From an uncultured Eubacteriales bacterium (GTDB taxonomy: Bacteria > Bacillota > Clostridia > Oscillospirales > Oscillospiraceae), in the NCBI GenBank assembly GCA_902475515.1, contig CABSAB010000018.1:1-12186 (forward strand): a stretch of 12,186 nucleotides of DNA, given 5' to 3'. Position numbers and translations under genes: made by a program. Within the stretch, counting starts at the first letter, position 1, and each line of letters opens with the position of its first letter. Below the pieces are notes generated by a model. The model was not told where the DNA came from. It saw only the letters and a program-made list of their open reading frames with translations, and made no database searches. Positions 1 through 6,792 of this stretch are shown in pieces.

Positions 1-1387
1 TCCGATGCTTTCCTTTGCAGTGCCGCCGATGCTTTCCTTTGCAGTGCGGCATTTGGGCACGGGCGGCGGCGTGGTCATGACGGCCAGCCACAACCCTGCG
101 GCCTATAATGGTATGAAGTGCTATGGCAGTGACGGCTGCCAGCAGACCGATGCCCCGGCGGCGGAGGTGTTTCGGCGGATGCAGACGCTCCCTATGATCT
201 CGGAGCCGGAGAATACCTATGAGGAATTGTGCGCTGCAGGAAAAATCGAACTGCTGGACCGATCTTTCTATGAACAGTATTATCAGGCGGTACTGGGCGA
301 AAGTCTCGGCCAGGGAAACATCTCCGCATCGGGGCTTCGGGTGCTGTATACCCCGCTGCACGGGACTGGTTTACTTCCGGTCACGACCTTGTTTGACCGG
401 CTCGGGGTGGATTATGATGTTGTAAATACGCAAACCCCGCCAGATGGAAACTTTCCTACCTGTCCCTACCCCAATCCGGAGACGGAGGGAGCGTTTGCGG
501 AAGCGGCACGAGTTGTGGAAGCGGCCGATGCCGCTTATGATGTTGTGATCGCCACAGATCCGGATGCAGACCGTGTGGCGGTGGCGATTCCGCAAACGGA
601 TGGCCGCTTGAAGCGTCTTTCCGGCAATGAACTGGGCTGCCTGTTGCTGGACTTTATTTTGAGCAACCGCAAGACCCTTGGAACGCTTCCTGTACACAGC
701 AAGTGTATCAAGAGCATCGTCACTACGCCTATGGTGGTGGAAATTGCGAAACAATACGGCTGCGAGAATGTCGATGTGCTCACCGGTTTCAAGTATATCG
801 GCAGTACCATTCTGGAATTGGAGCGTCAGGGCAGGGAGGGCGATGTGGTTTTTGCCTTTGAGGAGAGCTGCGGCTTCCTAAAGGGGACCTATGCCCGGGA
901 TAAGGATGCCCAGGTGGCATGTATGCTGGTGTGCGAATTGGCGGCAAGCTGTAAGCTGGCAGGGATGAATTTGGTCGAGAAGCTGGAGCAGCTTTACCGG
1001 ACCTATGGCTATTATAAGACCCAGGTGGTTTCTGTAGAGCTGGATGGCGAAGCGGGAAAACAGCGCTGTGCGGCATATATCGATTCTCTGCGGGAAGCGC
1101 CTTTGACTGCAATTGGCGGCAGAACAGTGAAAAAAATCATCGATTACCGGGATGGTTATGCGCAGAATCGGGAGACCGGCGAGAAAACAATGCTGGATTT
1201 TCCAAGTTCCAATGTGCTTTCCTATCAGGTGGGAGATCGCGGCCAGGTGATCCTCCGGCCCTCGGGAACTGAGCCGAAATTGAAGATTTATTTCTTTGCG
1301 TCGGACACTTCTGAAAAAAATGCCGAAGCGCAGCTATTCCGCCTTGTGGAAGATATTCGGGAAAGCATGGCGGACTTTGGAATTTAA
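1..1387 (+). CDS. pgcA: Alpha-phosphohexomutase, probably alpha-phosphoglucomutase; 5' end outside window
   Basis: This enzyme probably interconverts glucose-1-phosphate and glucose-6-phosphate in the cytoplasm, feeding UDP-glucose and cell-envelope sugar synthesis. All the family landmarks left in the window are present. Counting from the Met at position 5, they are the catalytic loop TASHNP (phospho-Ser28), the metal loop DPDADR (185-190), the sugar-binding FEESCG (285-290) and the C-terminal phosphate-binding RPSGTEPK (418-425). About 460 residues are visible. Bacillus-type PgcA has about 580, so roughly 110-120 N-terminal residues lie upstream. The frame is open to the window edge, and the Met codons at 5 and 29 are internal, not starts. 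The strand before the active-site loop is duplicated (PMLSFAV twice). No terminator precedes the next promoter, so its transcripts may end at the T-box terminator. Phosphomannomutase activity cannot be excluded from sequence. Confidence 0.9.
   Translation, partial: PMLSFAVPPMLSFAVRHLGTGGGVVMTASHNPAAYNGMKCYGSDGCQQTDAPAAEVFRRMQTLPMISEPENTYEELCAAGKIELLDRSFYEQYYQAVLGESLGQGNISASGLRVLYTPLHGTGLLPVTTLFDRLGVDYDVVNTQTPPDGNFPTCPYPNPETEGAFAEAARVVEAADAAYDVVIATDPDADRVAVAIPQTDGRLKRLSGNELGCLLLDFILSNRKTLGTLPVHSKCIKSIVTTPMVVEIAKQYGCENVDVLTGFKYIGSTILELERQGREGDVVFAFEESCGFLKGTYARDKDAQVACMLVCELAASCKLAGMNLVEKLEQLYRTYGYYKTQVVSVELDGEAGKQRCAAYIDSLREAPLTAIGGRTVKKIIDYRDGYAQNRETGEKTMLDFPSSNVLSYQVGDRGQVILRPSGTEPKLKIYFFASDTSEKNAEAQLFRLVEDIRESMADFGI
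2..49 (+). repeat. 24-bp-period direct repeat inside pgcA
   Basis: A 22-nt stretch at 2-23 recurs exactly at 26-47 with a period of 24 nt. The bases flanking the identical core differ (1 versus 25, and 24 versus 48), so it is not a perfect 24-nt duplication. It is in frame and adds eight residues, giving PMLSFAV-P-PMLSFAV-R directly before the TASHNP active-site loop. The family normally has this strand once. Confidence 0.85.
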
Positions 1388-1390
1388 GGG

Positions 1391-1419
1391 TTGACAAGGA
1401 GAAATCCAAGCAGTACAAT
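1391..1419 (+). promoter_or_regulatory. Sigma-A promoter for the T-box-valS transcript
   Basis: A perfect -35 TTGACA (1391-1396) and a -10 TACAAT (1414-1419) are separated by 17 bp, starting only 3 bp after the pgcA stop. Transcription would begin at about 1425-1427, just ahead of the T-box Stem I. The near-consensus match suggests strong initiation, with control left to the downstream attenuator. Confidence 0.85.
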
Positions 1420-1425
1420 GTGCAA

Positions 1426-1663
1426 TATATGAACAAGCGATGAGGAAGAGAAGTAGAAAATCACACCCTCCAGAGAGCAGGCGGACGGTGCAAGCCTGTG
1501 GGAACGGTTTTCGAAGGTCGCTTCGGAGCTGCCTTTCTGAACATGCAGTAGGAAAAGCCGGGTCCTCCCGTTACAGAGACAAGAGTGCGGCAGGTTTCCT
1601 GCCGAATTCAGGTGGTACCGCGGAATTTTCGCCCTGAACGTATGTTCAGGGCGTTTTCTTTTT
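1426..1663 (+). promoter_or_regulatory. T-box riboswitch (tRNA-Val responsive) upstream of valS
   Basis: This is a T-box leader that senses uncharged tRNA and decides between termination and read-through into valS. Visible parts, in order: a GA-rich kink-turn segment (1438-1451), the specifier-loop S-turn AGTA (1452-1455), AGAGAGC (1472-1478), a distal stem CAGGC/GCCTG (1478-1482 with 1494-1498), the likely specifier codon GTC (Val) at 1517-1519, and a Stem III hairpin CGGCAGG-TTT-CCTGCCG (1588-1604). The antiterminator has helix A1 pairing 1607-1612 with 1633-1638, the 7-nt bulge TGGTACC (1613-1619) that binds the tRNA acceptor end, and helix A2 pairing 1620-1622 with 1630-1632. The A1 3' strand is also the terminator 5' strand, so the two folds exclude each other. 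The specifier is read from the downstream gene and is less certain than the rest. Confidence 0.95.
1630..1663 (+). terminator. T-box intrinsic terminator
   Basis: The 10-bp stem CGCCCTGAAC (1630-1639) / GTTCAGGGCG (1644-1653) has a 4-nt loop and is followed by the T-rich run 1654-1663. It is the OFF state of the T-box, because its 5' arm is sequestered in the antiterminator when uncharged tRNA-Val is bound. It may also stop pgcA read-through. Confidence 0.95.
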
Positions 1664-1675
1664 ATGAAGGAGCTG

Positions 1676-4312
1676 ATGAAATTGAAAGAACTGCCAAAAA
1701 TCTATGACCCCAAGCAGGTGGAAAACAGCATCTATGAAATGTGGGAAAAGGGCGGATATTTCCATGCGGAGCGTGACCCTGAAAAAAAGCCCTTTACCAT
1801 TGTCATGCCGCCACCCAATGTCACGGGGCAGCTGCACATGGGCCATGCCATGGACTGCACGCTCCAGGATATCCTGATCCGGTTTAAGCGGATGCAGGGC
1901 TATTCGGCGCTGTGGATGCCCGGCTACGACCATGCGGGCATCGCTACCCAGATCAAGGTAGAGGAAGAACTTCGCAAGGAGGGGCTAACCCGCTATGACC
2001 TGGGCCGGGAGAAATTTCTGGAGCGCGTGTGGGACTGGAAGGAGAAGTACGGTGATCGGATCGTGAACCAGCAGCGCACCCTGGGCTCCTCCTGTGATTG
2101 GGAGCGCCATCGATTTACCATGGATGAAGGCTGCTCCAAGGCAGTGCGGGAGGTTTTTGTACGGCTGTACGAAAAGGGCTATATTTATAAGGGAAGCCGC
2201 ATCATCAACTGGTGCCCCACCTGCCGCACGGCCTTGTCCGACGCAGAGGTGGAGTACTCCGAAAAGCCCGGCAACCTCTGGCATCTCCGCTATCCCATCA
2301 AGGGTGAGGAGGGAAAATACCTGGTGGTAGCCACCACCCGCCCGGAGACCATGATGGGCGATACCGGTGTGGCAGTAAACCCCAATGATGAGCGCTACAA
2401 GGATCTGGTCGGTAAGACCTGCATTCTGCCCATCATGAACCGGGAGATCCCGATTGTTGCGGACGAATATGTGGAAATGGACTTTGGTACCGGCTGCGTG
2501 AAGATGACCCCCGCCCACGATCCCAACGACTTTGAGGTGGGCCAGCGACACAACCTGGAGATCATCCGCGTCATTGATGACGACGGGAAGATTAACGCTG
2601 CGGGTGGTCCTTATGAGGGCATGGACCGCTACGCCTGCCGGAAGCAAGTGATTGCTGATCTGGAGGCACAAGGGTATCTGGAAAAAGTGGAGGACTACAC
2701 CCACAACGTCTCCACCTGTTACCGCTGCCACAACGACGTGGAACCGTTGATCTCTGCGCAATGGTTTGTAAAGATGGAGCCCCTGGCCAAGGAGGCAATC
2801 CGGGTGGTGGAAGACGGCGAGACCAAGTTTGTGCCGGAGCGGTTCTCCAAGACCTATCTCAACTGGATGGAAAATGTTCACGATTGGTGCATTTCCCGCC
2901 AGCTCTGGTGGGGCCATCAGATTCCTGCCTGGAAATGTGAAAAATGCGGAGAGTATACCGTCTCCCGGGAGGATCCCACCGAGTGCGCCCACTGTGGAAG
3001 CCATGAGATCGTTCGGGAGGAGGACGTTCTGGATACCTGGTTCTCCTCGGCCCTGTGGCCCTTTGAGACCCTTGGCTGGCCGGAGCAGACTGAGGACCTC
3101 GACTATTTCTATCCTACAGATGTTTTGGTGACAGGCTACGATATCATTTTCTTCTGGGTGGCAAGGATGATCTTCTCAGGCTGTGAGCACACGGGAAAGA
3201 CGCCCTTCCACACAGTCTTGATGCACGGCTTAGTGCGGGATGACAAGGGCCGGAAGATGTCCAAGTCCCTGGGTAATGGCATTGATCCTCTGGAGATGGT
3301 GGAGCAGTACGGCGCCGACGCGCTGCGTATGAACATGATCACCGGAAACAGCCCCGGAAACGATATGCGCTTTTATGTAGAGCGCTGCGAGGCCATGCGG
3401 AACTTCGCCAATAAGATCTGGAACGCCAGCCGCTATGTGATGATGAATCTGACCATTACGGAAAATAAGCTCCCCGCGCTTTCGGCGCTGGAGCAGGAGG
3501 ATAAGTGGATCCTGTCGAAGCTGAACCGGCTCATCAGGGAGGTCACGGAGAATCTTGATAAGTACGAGCTTGGCATTGCGGTCCAGAAGATCTACGATTT
3601 CATCTGGGATGATTACTGCGACTGGTATATCGAGCTCACCAAGGCTCGGCTCTATGCCGAAGATGAGGGAAGCAAGACCGTTGCCCAGCAGGTGCTGGTG
3701 TATGTGTTGGATCAGTTCTTAAAGCTGCTGCATCCCTTTATGCCGTTTATCACAGAAGAAATTTGGCAGGCCATTCCTCATGAGGGCGAAAGCATTATGG
3801 TTGCCCAGTGGCCGGTGGCACAGGAAGAACTGAACTTTCCGGCGGAGGAGACTGCCATGGAGAGCATTATGGCAGCCATCCGGTCCGTCCGGAACCGCCG
3901 GGCGGAAATGAATGTGCCCCCCAGCAAGAAATCTACACTGTATATTGTTACGGAAAAGCAGGATGTGTTCCGCCAGGGACAGGCGTTCATCATGAAGCTG
4001 GCCTATTCCGATGAGCTTGTGATCTCGGGCGAGGCTCCGGAAGCAGCCGACAGCATGGTGGCGTGTCTCACGCACGATGCAAAAATGTATATGCCCATGG
4101 ACCAGCTGGTGGATATGGAGAAAGAGCGTCAGCGTATCGAAAAGGAGCTTGCCAAGAACCGTAAGAACCTGGAGGGTATTGAGAAGAAGCTGAGTAACCC
4201 CGGCTTCCTGGGAAAGGCCCCGGAGAATGTGGTGAAAAACGAGCAGGAAAAGGCGGAGAAGCTTCGTGCACTGATCATACAGCTGGAGGAGACACTCCAG
4301 AAGCTGTCTTGA
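1676..4312 (+). CDS. valS: Valyl-tRNA synthetase
   Basis: A class I aminoacyl-tRNA synthetase that charges tRNA-Val with valine in the cytoplasm and edits mischarged threonine. From this start the protein has 878 residues, normal for bacterial ValS. The HIGH signature appears as HMGH (54-57). The CP1 editing domain carries TTRPET (220-225) and TPAHDPNDF (278-286). A CxxC pair lies at 180/183, and a zinc-ribbon-like CxxC...CxxC at 421/424 and 437/440. KMSKS is at 527-531. The C-terminus is the charged coiled-coil arm (about 805-878) typical of ValS. An ATG at 1664 lies in frame but abuts the terminator T-run and has no ribosome binding site. AAGGAG (1667-1672) sits 3 nt before ATG 1676 and 9 nt before TTG 1682, so 1676 or 1682 is the likely start. 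Expression is set by the T-box; folC follows 64 bp downstream. Confidence 0.97.
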   Translation: MKLKELPKIYDPKQVENSIYEMWEKGGYFHAERDPEKKPFTIVMPPPNVTGQLHMGHAMDCTLQDILIRFKRMQGYSALWMPGYDHAGIATQIKVEEELRKEGLTRYDLGREKFLERVWDWKEKYGDRIVNQQRTLGSSCDWERHRFTMDEGCSKAVREVFVRLYEKGYIYKGSRIINWCPTCRTALSDAEVEYSEKPGNLWHLRYPIKGEEGKYLVVATTRPETMMGDTGVAVNPNDERYKDLVGKTCILPIMNREIPIVADEYVEMDFGTGCVKMTPAHDPNDFEVGQRHNLEIIRVIDDDGKINAAGGPYEGMDRYACRKQVIADLEAQGYLEKVEDYTHNVSTCYRCHNDVEPLISAQWFVKMEPLAKEAIRVVEDGETKFVPERFSKTYLNWMENVHDWCISRQLWWGHQIPAWKCEKCGEYTVSREDPTECAHCGSHEIVREEDVLDTWFSSALWPFETLGWPEQTEDLDYFYPTDVLVTGYDIIFFWVARMIFSGCEHTGKTPFHTVLMHGLVRDDKGRKMSKSLGNGIDPLEMVEQYGADALRMNMITGNSPGNDMRFYVERCEAMRNFANKIWNASRYVMMNLTITENKLPALSALEQEDKWILSKLNRLIREVTENLDKYELGIAVQKIYDFIWDDYCDWYIELTKARLYAEDEGSKTVAQQVLVYVLDQFLKLLHPFMPFITEEIWQAIPHEGESIMVAQWPVAQEELNFPAEETAMESIMAAIRSVRNRRAEMNVPPSKKSTLYIVTEKQDVFRQGQAFIMKLAYSDELVISGEAPEAADSMVACLTHDAKMYMPMDQLVDMEKERQRIEKELAKNRKNLEGIEKKLSNPGFLGKAPENVVKNEQEKAEKLRALIIQLEETLQKLS

Positions 4313-4318
4313 TGATAT

Positions 4319-4357
4319 GGAATCCCCGGGTGGCTTTTCCGCCGCCTGGGGATTTCC
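4319..4357 (+). other. Strong hairpin between valS and folC, no U-tract
   Basis: The inverted repeat 4319-4334 / 4341-4357 gives about 16 base pairs, including two G-T pairs, with one bulged T and a 6-nt loop (TTTTCC). It starts 6 bp after the valS stop and ends 6 bp before the folC ribosome binding site. No T-run follows, so it is not a standard intrinsic terminator. A role in mRNA stability, processing or partial attenuation is possible but not shown. Confidence 0.75.
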
Positions 4358-4376
4358 ACCGGGAAAGGAGGAGACT

Positions 4377-5621
4377 ATGACCTATGAAGCTTGCCTTGCA
4401 GGCATCCATAGCCGCAAGACCTTTTCCTCCACAGCTTCTTTGGTACGGATCGAACGGCTGTTGGATCGGCTGGGCAATCCCCAGGAACGATTTCGCTGTA
4501 TCCATGTGGCAGGCACCAACGGAAAGGGCAGCGCCTGCGCCATGATAGAGTGTGTTTTGCGGACCTGCGGATATTCTACGGGGCTTTTTACCTCACCATA
4601 CCTGGTGGATTTTCGGGAGCGTATCCGCCTGAATGGATCGATGATCCAGGAGGAATGGCTGGTCTCCTGCTATGAGCGGGTCATGGCGGAGGAACGGAAG
4701 CTGGAGCAGGCGGGATTTGAACCCATCAATGAGTTTGAATTGGTGACAGCCCTGGGCTTTACGGCATTTGCAAAAGCCAAGGTAGATTATGCTGTGATCG
4801 AGGTGGGCTTGGGCGGGCGCTTTGACGCCACCAATGTGATCAAAACACCTGTCACTTCCTGCATTATGCCGATCTCCCTGGATCATACGGCTGTTCTGGG
4901 TAGTACAGTAACGGAAATAGCCACGGAAAAGGCGGGGATCATAAAGCACGGTTGCCCGGTTGTGGTCTCGAAGCAACGGCCAGAGGTCCTGGAACTACTG
5001 CGGCAGACTGCGGAAGAAAGAGACAGCCCGTTGATTTTGGCAGGCACACCAGCGGTCCATACTTGCGATCAGAGGGGCAGCGTTTTTACCTATGACGGGA
5101 CCACACTCAAAATTCCGCTGCTGGGCTGCTATCAGGCGGATAACGCGGCGGCAGCCTTTGAGGTCTGCAAAGTTCTCAGATTGCCGAAAGAGCGGGTTGT
5201 TAAGGGCTTTGCCGCGGTCCGGTGGCCTGGACGGATGCAGTTTATCCCAGGGACGGTGGATATGCTGATTGATGCCGGACATAATCCGGATGGGATCAGT
5301 ATTTTGATCGAGACACTGGATCAGCTGTTTCCAAATCGGGAGATCATAGCGGTGATGGCTATGATGCAGGATAAAGACCACGCACACTGTATTCCGATGG
5401 TCGCACGGCGCTGCAAGAAGCTGATCGCTACGTCCATTGAGCTGCCTCGGGCCCTGCCGCCGGAGGAATTGGCGGTGGAGGCGGCCGGGTTCTGCGAGAC
5501 TGAAACAGCCCCTTCGGTTATCGAAGCGATTACTACTGCCCGGTCACAGGCAAACCCCGGCCAATTGGTGCTGGTATGCGGTTCGGTATACGCCGCAGGA
5601 GAAGCCCAGAAAACAATTTAA
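4377..5621 (+). CDS. folC: Folylpolyglutamate synthase / dihydrofolate synthase
   Basis: A Mur-ligase-family ATPase that adds glutamate to tetrahydrofolates (and in many bacteria to dihydropteroate), keeping folates in the cell for one-carbon metabolism. The protein has 414 residues, close to the family norm of about 420-430. The P-loop GTNGKGS (46-52) is followed by the FTSPYL folate-binding segment. Further on are the EVGLGGRFDATNV motif, a DHTAVLG segment, EKAGIIK (the region of the carbamylated lysine) and the C-domain DAGHNP (299-304). The start at 4377 is chosen because AAAGGAGG (4364-4371) lies 5 nt upstream; an in-frame ATG at 4317 lies before the hairpin and has no such site. Spacing behind valS without a terminator suggests co-transcription, so the T-box may also affect folC. 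A strong terminator follows. Confidence 0.96.
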   Translation: MTYEACLAGIHSRKTFSSTASLVRIERLLDRLGNPQERFRCIHVAGTNGKGSACAMIECVLRTCGYSTGLFTSPYLVDFRERIRLNGSMIQEEWLVSCYERVMAEERKLEQAGFEPINEFELVTALGFTAFAKAKVDYAVIEVGLGGRFDATNVIKTPVTSCIMPISLDHTAVLGSTVTEIATEKAGIIKHGCPVVVSKQRPEVLELLRQTAEERDSPLILAGTPAVHTCDQRGSVFTYDGTTLKIPLLGCYQADNAAAAFEVCKVLRLPKERVVKGFAAVRWPGRMQFIPGTVDMLIDAGHNPDGISILIETLDQLFPNREIIAVMAMMQDKDHAHCIPMVARRCKKLIATSIELPRALPPEELAVEAAGFCETETAPSVIEAITTARSQANPGQLVLVCGSVYAAGEAQKTI

Positions 5622-5630
5622 GAAAGATTT

Positions 5631-5674
5631 CCGCACGGTACAAAATTCGACTGAATGTACCGTGCGGTTTTTTT
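5631..5674 (+). terminator. Intrinsic terminator after folC
   Basis: The perfect 11-bp stem CCGCACGGTAC (5631-5641) / GTACCGTGCGG (5657-5667) is followed by seven T (5668-5674). The 15-nt loop can add a small inner ATTC/GAAT stem. It begins 9 bp after the folC stop and separates the valS-folC unit from spoIIA. Confidence 0.95.
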
Positions 5675-5679
5675 ATAAT
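5646..5679 (+). promoter_or_regulatory. Candidate Spo0A-dependent sigma-A promoter for spoIIAA
   Basis: A perfect -10 TATAAT (5674-5679) overlaps the last T of the folC terminator. No good -35 exists at 16-18 bp. TTCGACT (5646-5652) matches 6 of 7 bases of an inverted Spo0A box (TTCGACA), and its TTCGAC lies exactly 22 bp from the -10, the unusual spacing of the Bacillus spoIIG promoter. Start would be at about 5686, leaving GGAG (5699-5702) in a short leader. This is inference; a 6/7 match over this interval can arise by chance. Confidence 0.35.
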
Positions 5680-5709
5680 GAGAGCAAGAAAGCGGAATGG
5701 AGCGATTTT

Positions 5710-6030
5710 ATGTACATCAGAAGCTTTTTGCAGGATAAACAGATGACCATTACCCTGGCCGGAGAGATCGATCATCATGAGGCCCGCCAGGCTATGAAGA
5801 CCGTCTCTGAGAAGATTGAATCCTATATGCCCCGCACCTGTACCCTGGACTTTCGAGATGTGTCCTTTATGGATTCCTCGGGGATCGCCGTAGTGATCTC
5901 CGGGGTTCGAAAGATGCGTGAAATCGGAGGAAAGCTGGTGCTGTCCAATGTGCAGCCGCAGCCCATGCGGGTATTTCAGGCGGCAGGTATTGAGCAGATC
6001 GCCGAGATCAAAGGAGGGAAGAAGAAATGA
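5710..6030 (+). CDS. spoIIAA: Anti-sigma F factor antagonist SpoIIAA
   Basis: A small STAS-domain protein (106 residues, family norm about 115) that, when unphosphorylated, pulls SpoIIAB off sigma-F in the forespore after asymmetric division. The phosphorylation site is conserved: MDSSGIAVVISG, with Ser57 corresponding to Ser58 of B. subtilis. The N-terminal GEIDHHEA is typical of this group. ATG 5710 is chosen because GGAG (5699-5702) lies 7 nt upstream and the protein then starts like other SpoIIAA. The frame stays open further upstream, but that part overlaps folC in another frame and is not homologous. It is the first gene of the spoIIA operon, and its TGA overlaps the ATG of spoIIAB (ATGA). 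It appears intact even though its ultimate target, sigF, is broken. Confidence 0.96.
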   Translation: MYIRSFLQDKQMTITLAGEIDHHEARQAMKTVSEKIESYMPRTCTLDFRDVSFMDSSGIAVVISGVRKMREIGGKLVLSNVQPQPMRVFQAAGIEQIAEIKGGKKK

Positions 6031-6473
6031 GCGAGACGATTCAAAACGAGATGAAGCTGGAGTTTCCCAGCCACAGCTGCAACGAGGCCTTTGCCCGGGC
6101 GGTGGTGGGGGCCTTTGCCGCCGCCATGGACCCCACGCTGGAGGAGCTTTCCGATATTAAGACCGCAGTCAGTGAGGCCGTGACAAACTGTATTGTCCAC
6201 GGCTATCCGGATACACTGGGGATCATCGTACTTACCTGTGTGCAAAAAGACGCGGATACGCTGGAGATATCCGTGGTGGATCACGGTGTCGGCATTCCGG
6301 ATATTCAGGCGGCGAGAACGCCGATGTTCACCACCGGCGGCGAAGACCGCAGCGGCATGGGTTTTACCATCATGGAACGGTTCATGACCCGGCTGCAGGT
6401 GGAATCACAGCCCCAGCAGGGCACCACAGTGACCATGCTCCGGCGCCTCCGCCGAGGAGGAACAGCCGGGTGA
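6027..6473 (+). CDS. spoIIAB: Anti-sigma F factor and serine kinase SpoIIAB
   Basis: A GHKL-fold ATPase of 148 residues (B. subtilis: 146) that holds sigma-F inactive and phosphorylates SpoIIAA. The N-box SEAVTNCIVHG contains the catalytic Glu50 and Mg-binding Asn54. The G1 box is DHGVGIPD (Asp85 contacts adenine), and the ATP-lid/G2 part is RSGMGFTIMERFM. Arg24 corresponds to the conserved N-terminal arginine that contacts sigma-F and SpoIIAA. AAGGAGG (6011-6017) lies 9 nt before the ATG. The gene overlaps spoIIAA by 4 bp and sigF by 4 bp (GTGA), the usual translational coupling in this operon. Nothing looks degenerate. Confidence 0.97.
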   Translation: MSETIQNEMKLEFPSHSCNEAFARAVVGAFAAAMDPTLEELSDIKTAVSEAVTNCIVHGYPDTLGIIVLTCVQKDADTLEISVVDHGVGIPDIQAARTPMFTTGGEDRSGMGFTIMERFMTRLQVESQPQQGTTVTMLRRLRRGGTAG

Positions 6474-6769
6474 GTATGGAGCTGCTGGAGCGGGCTTGCA
6501 GTGGTGAAAAGGATGCCAAGGAACAGATGATATTGGAGAATTCCGGCCTGATCTGGAGCATCGTTCGGCGGTTTTATGGCCGGGGTGTGGAGCCGGAGGA
6601 CCTATATCAGCTGGGGTGCCTTGGATTTCTCAAGGCCATTGATGGGTTTGATCTGGAGTTTGGCACGCAGTTTTCTACCTATGCGGTTCCGAAGATTGCC
6701 GGGGAGATCCGGCGGTTTCTGCGGGATGGCCTTGAGAAATCCAAGGCACCCCAGCTGATATCCGCCTGA
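6470..6769 (+). CDS. SigF N-terminal fragment (sigma region 2)
   Basis: This 99-residue frame is the 5' piece of broken sigF. GTG 6470 is preferred because AGGAGG (6455-6460) lies 9 nt upstream and the GTG overlaps the spoIIAB stop; ATG 6476 would be 15 nt away. Residues 1-86 match SigF region 2: the core-binding GVEPEDLYQLGCLGFLKAIDGFD stretch (in parts) and the -10-recognising FSTYAVP...GEIRRFLRD. The last 13 residues (from Gly87) are not sigma-like and end at TGA 6767. If made, it could bind core RNA polymerase but would lack -35 recognition. Confidence 0.7.
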   Translation: MSMELLERACSGEKDAKEQMILENSGLIWSIVRRFYGRGVEPEDLYQLGCLGFLKAIDGFDLEFGTQFSTYAVPKIAGEIRRFLRDGLEKSKAPQLISA

Positions 6770-6792
6770 CCGCAGAGCTGGGCAGAGAACCT

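Noticed and set aside
1440..1637. Open frame of 65 codons in the valS leader
   Set aside because: It coincides with the structured T-box RNA from Stem I to the antiterminator, and its composition follows the RNA motifs. It is not a protein gene.
1985..3004. Long open frame (339 codons) on the minus strand opposite valS
   Set aside because: It lies wholly antisense to a strongly conserved gene, has no ribosome binding site that I can see and no recognisable domain. Long antisense frames are expected opposite GC-rich coding sequence.
5437..5709. Upstream extension of the spoIIAA frame into folC
   Set aside because: The added residues have no SpoIIAA similarity, overlap folC in another frame and cross the folC terminator. 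ATG 5710 has a proper ribosome binding site.
5622..5709. Sigma-H promoter for spoIIAA
   Set aside because: RnnGAAT-like -10 matches exist at 5650-5656 and 5692-5698, but no AGGA-type -35 lies at the usual 11-14 bp. The nearest (GAAAGATTT, 5622-5630) is 19 bp away.
6680..6694. Lys in place of the usual Met in YAVPM of SigF region 2
   Set aside because: This position may vary between clostridial SigF proteins, and I cannot tell drift from normal variation without an alignment.
6728..6792. Programmed -1 frameshift as an explanation for the split sigF
   Set aside because: No slippery heptamer is visible between 6736 and 6766, and the shifted product would still lack about 10 conserved residues including KVSR.
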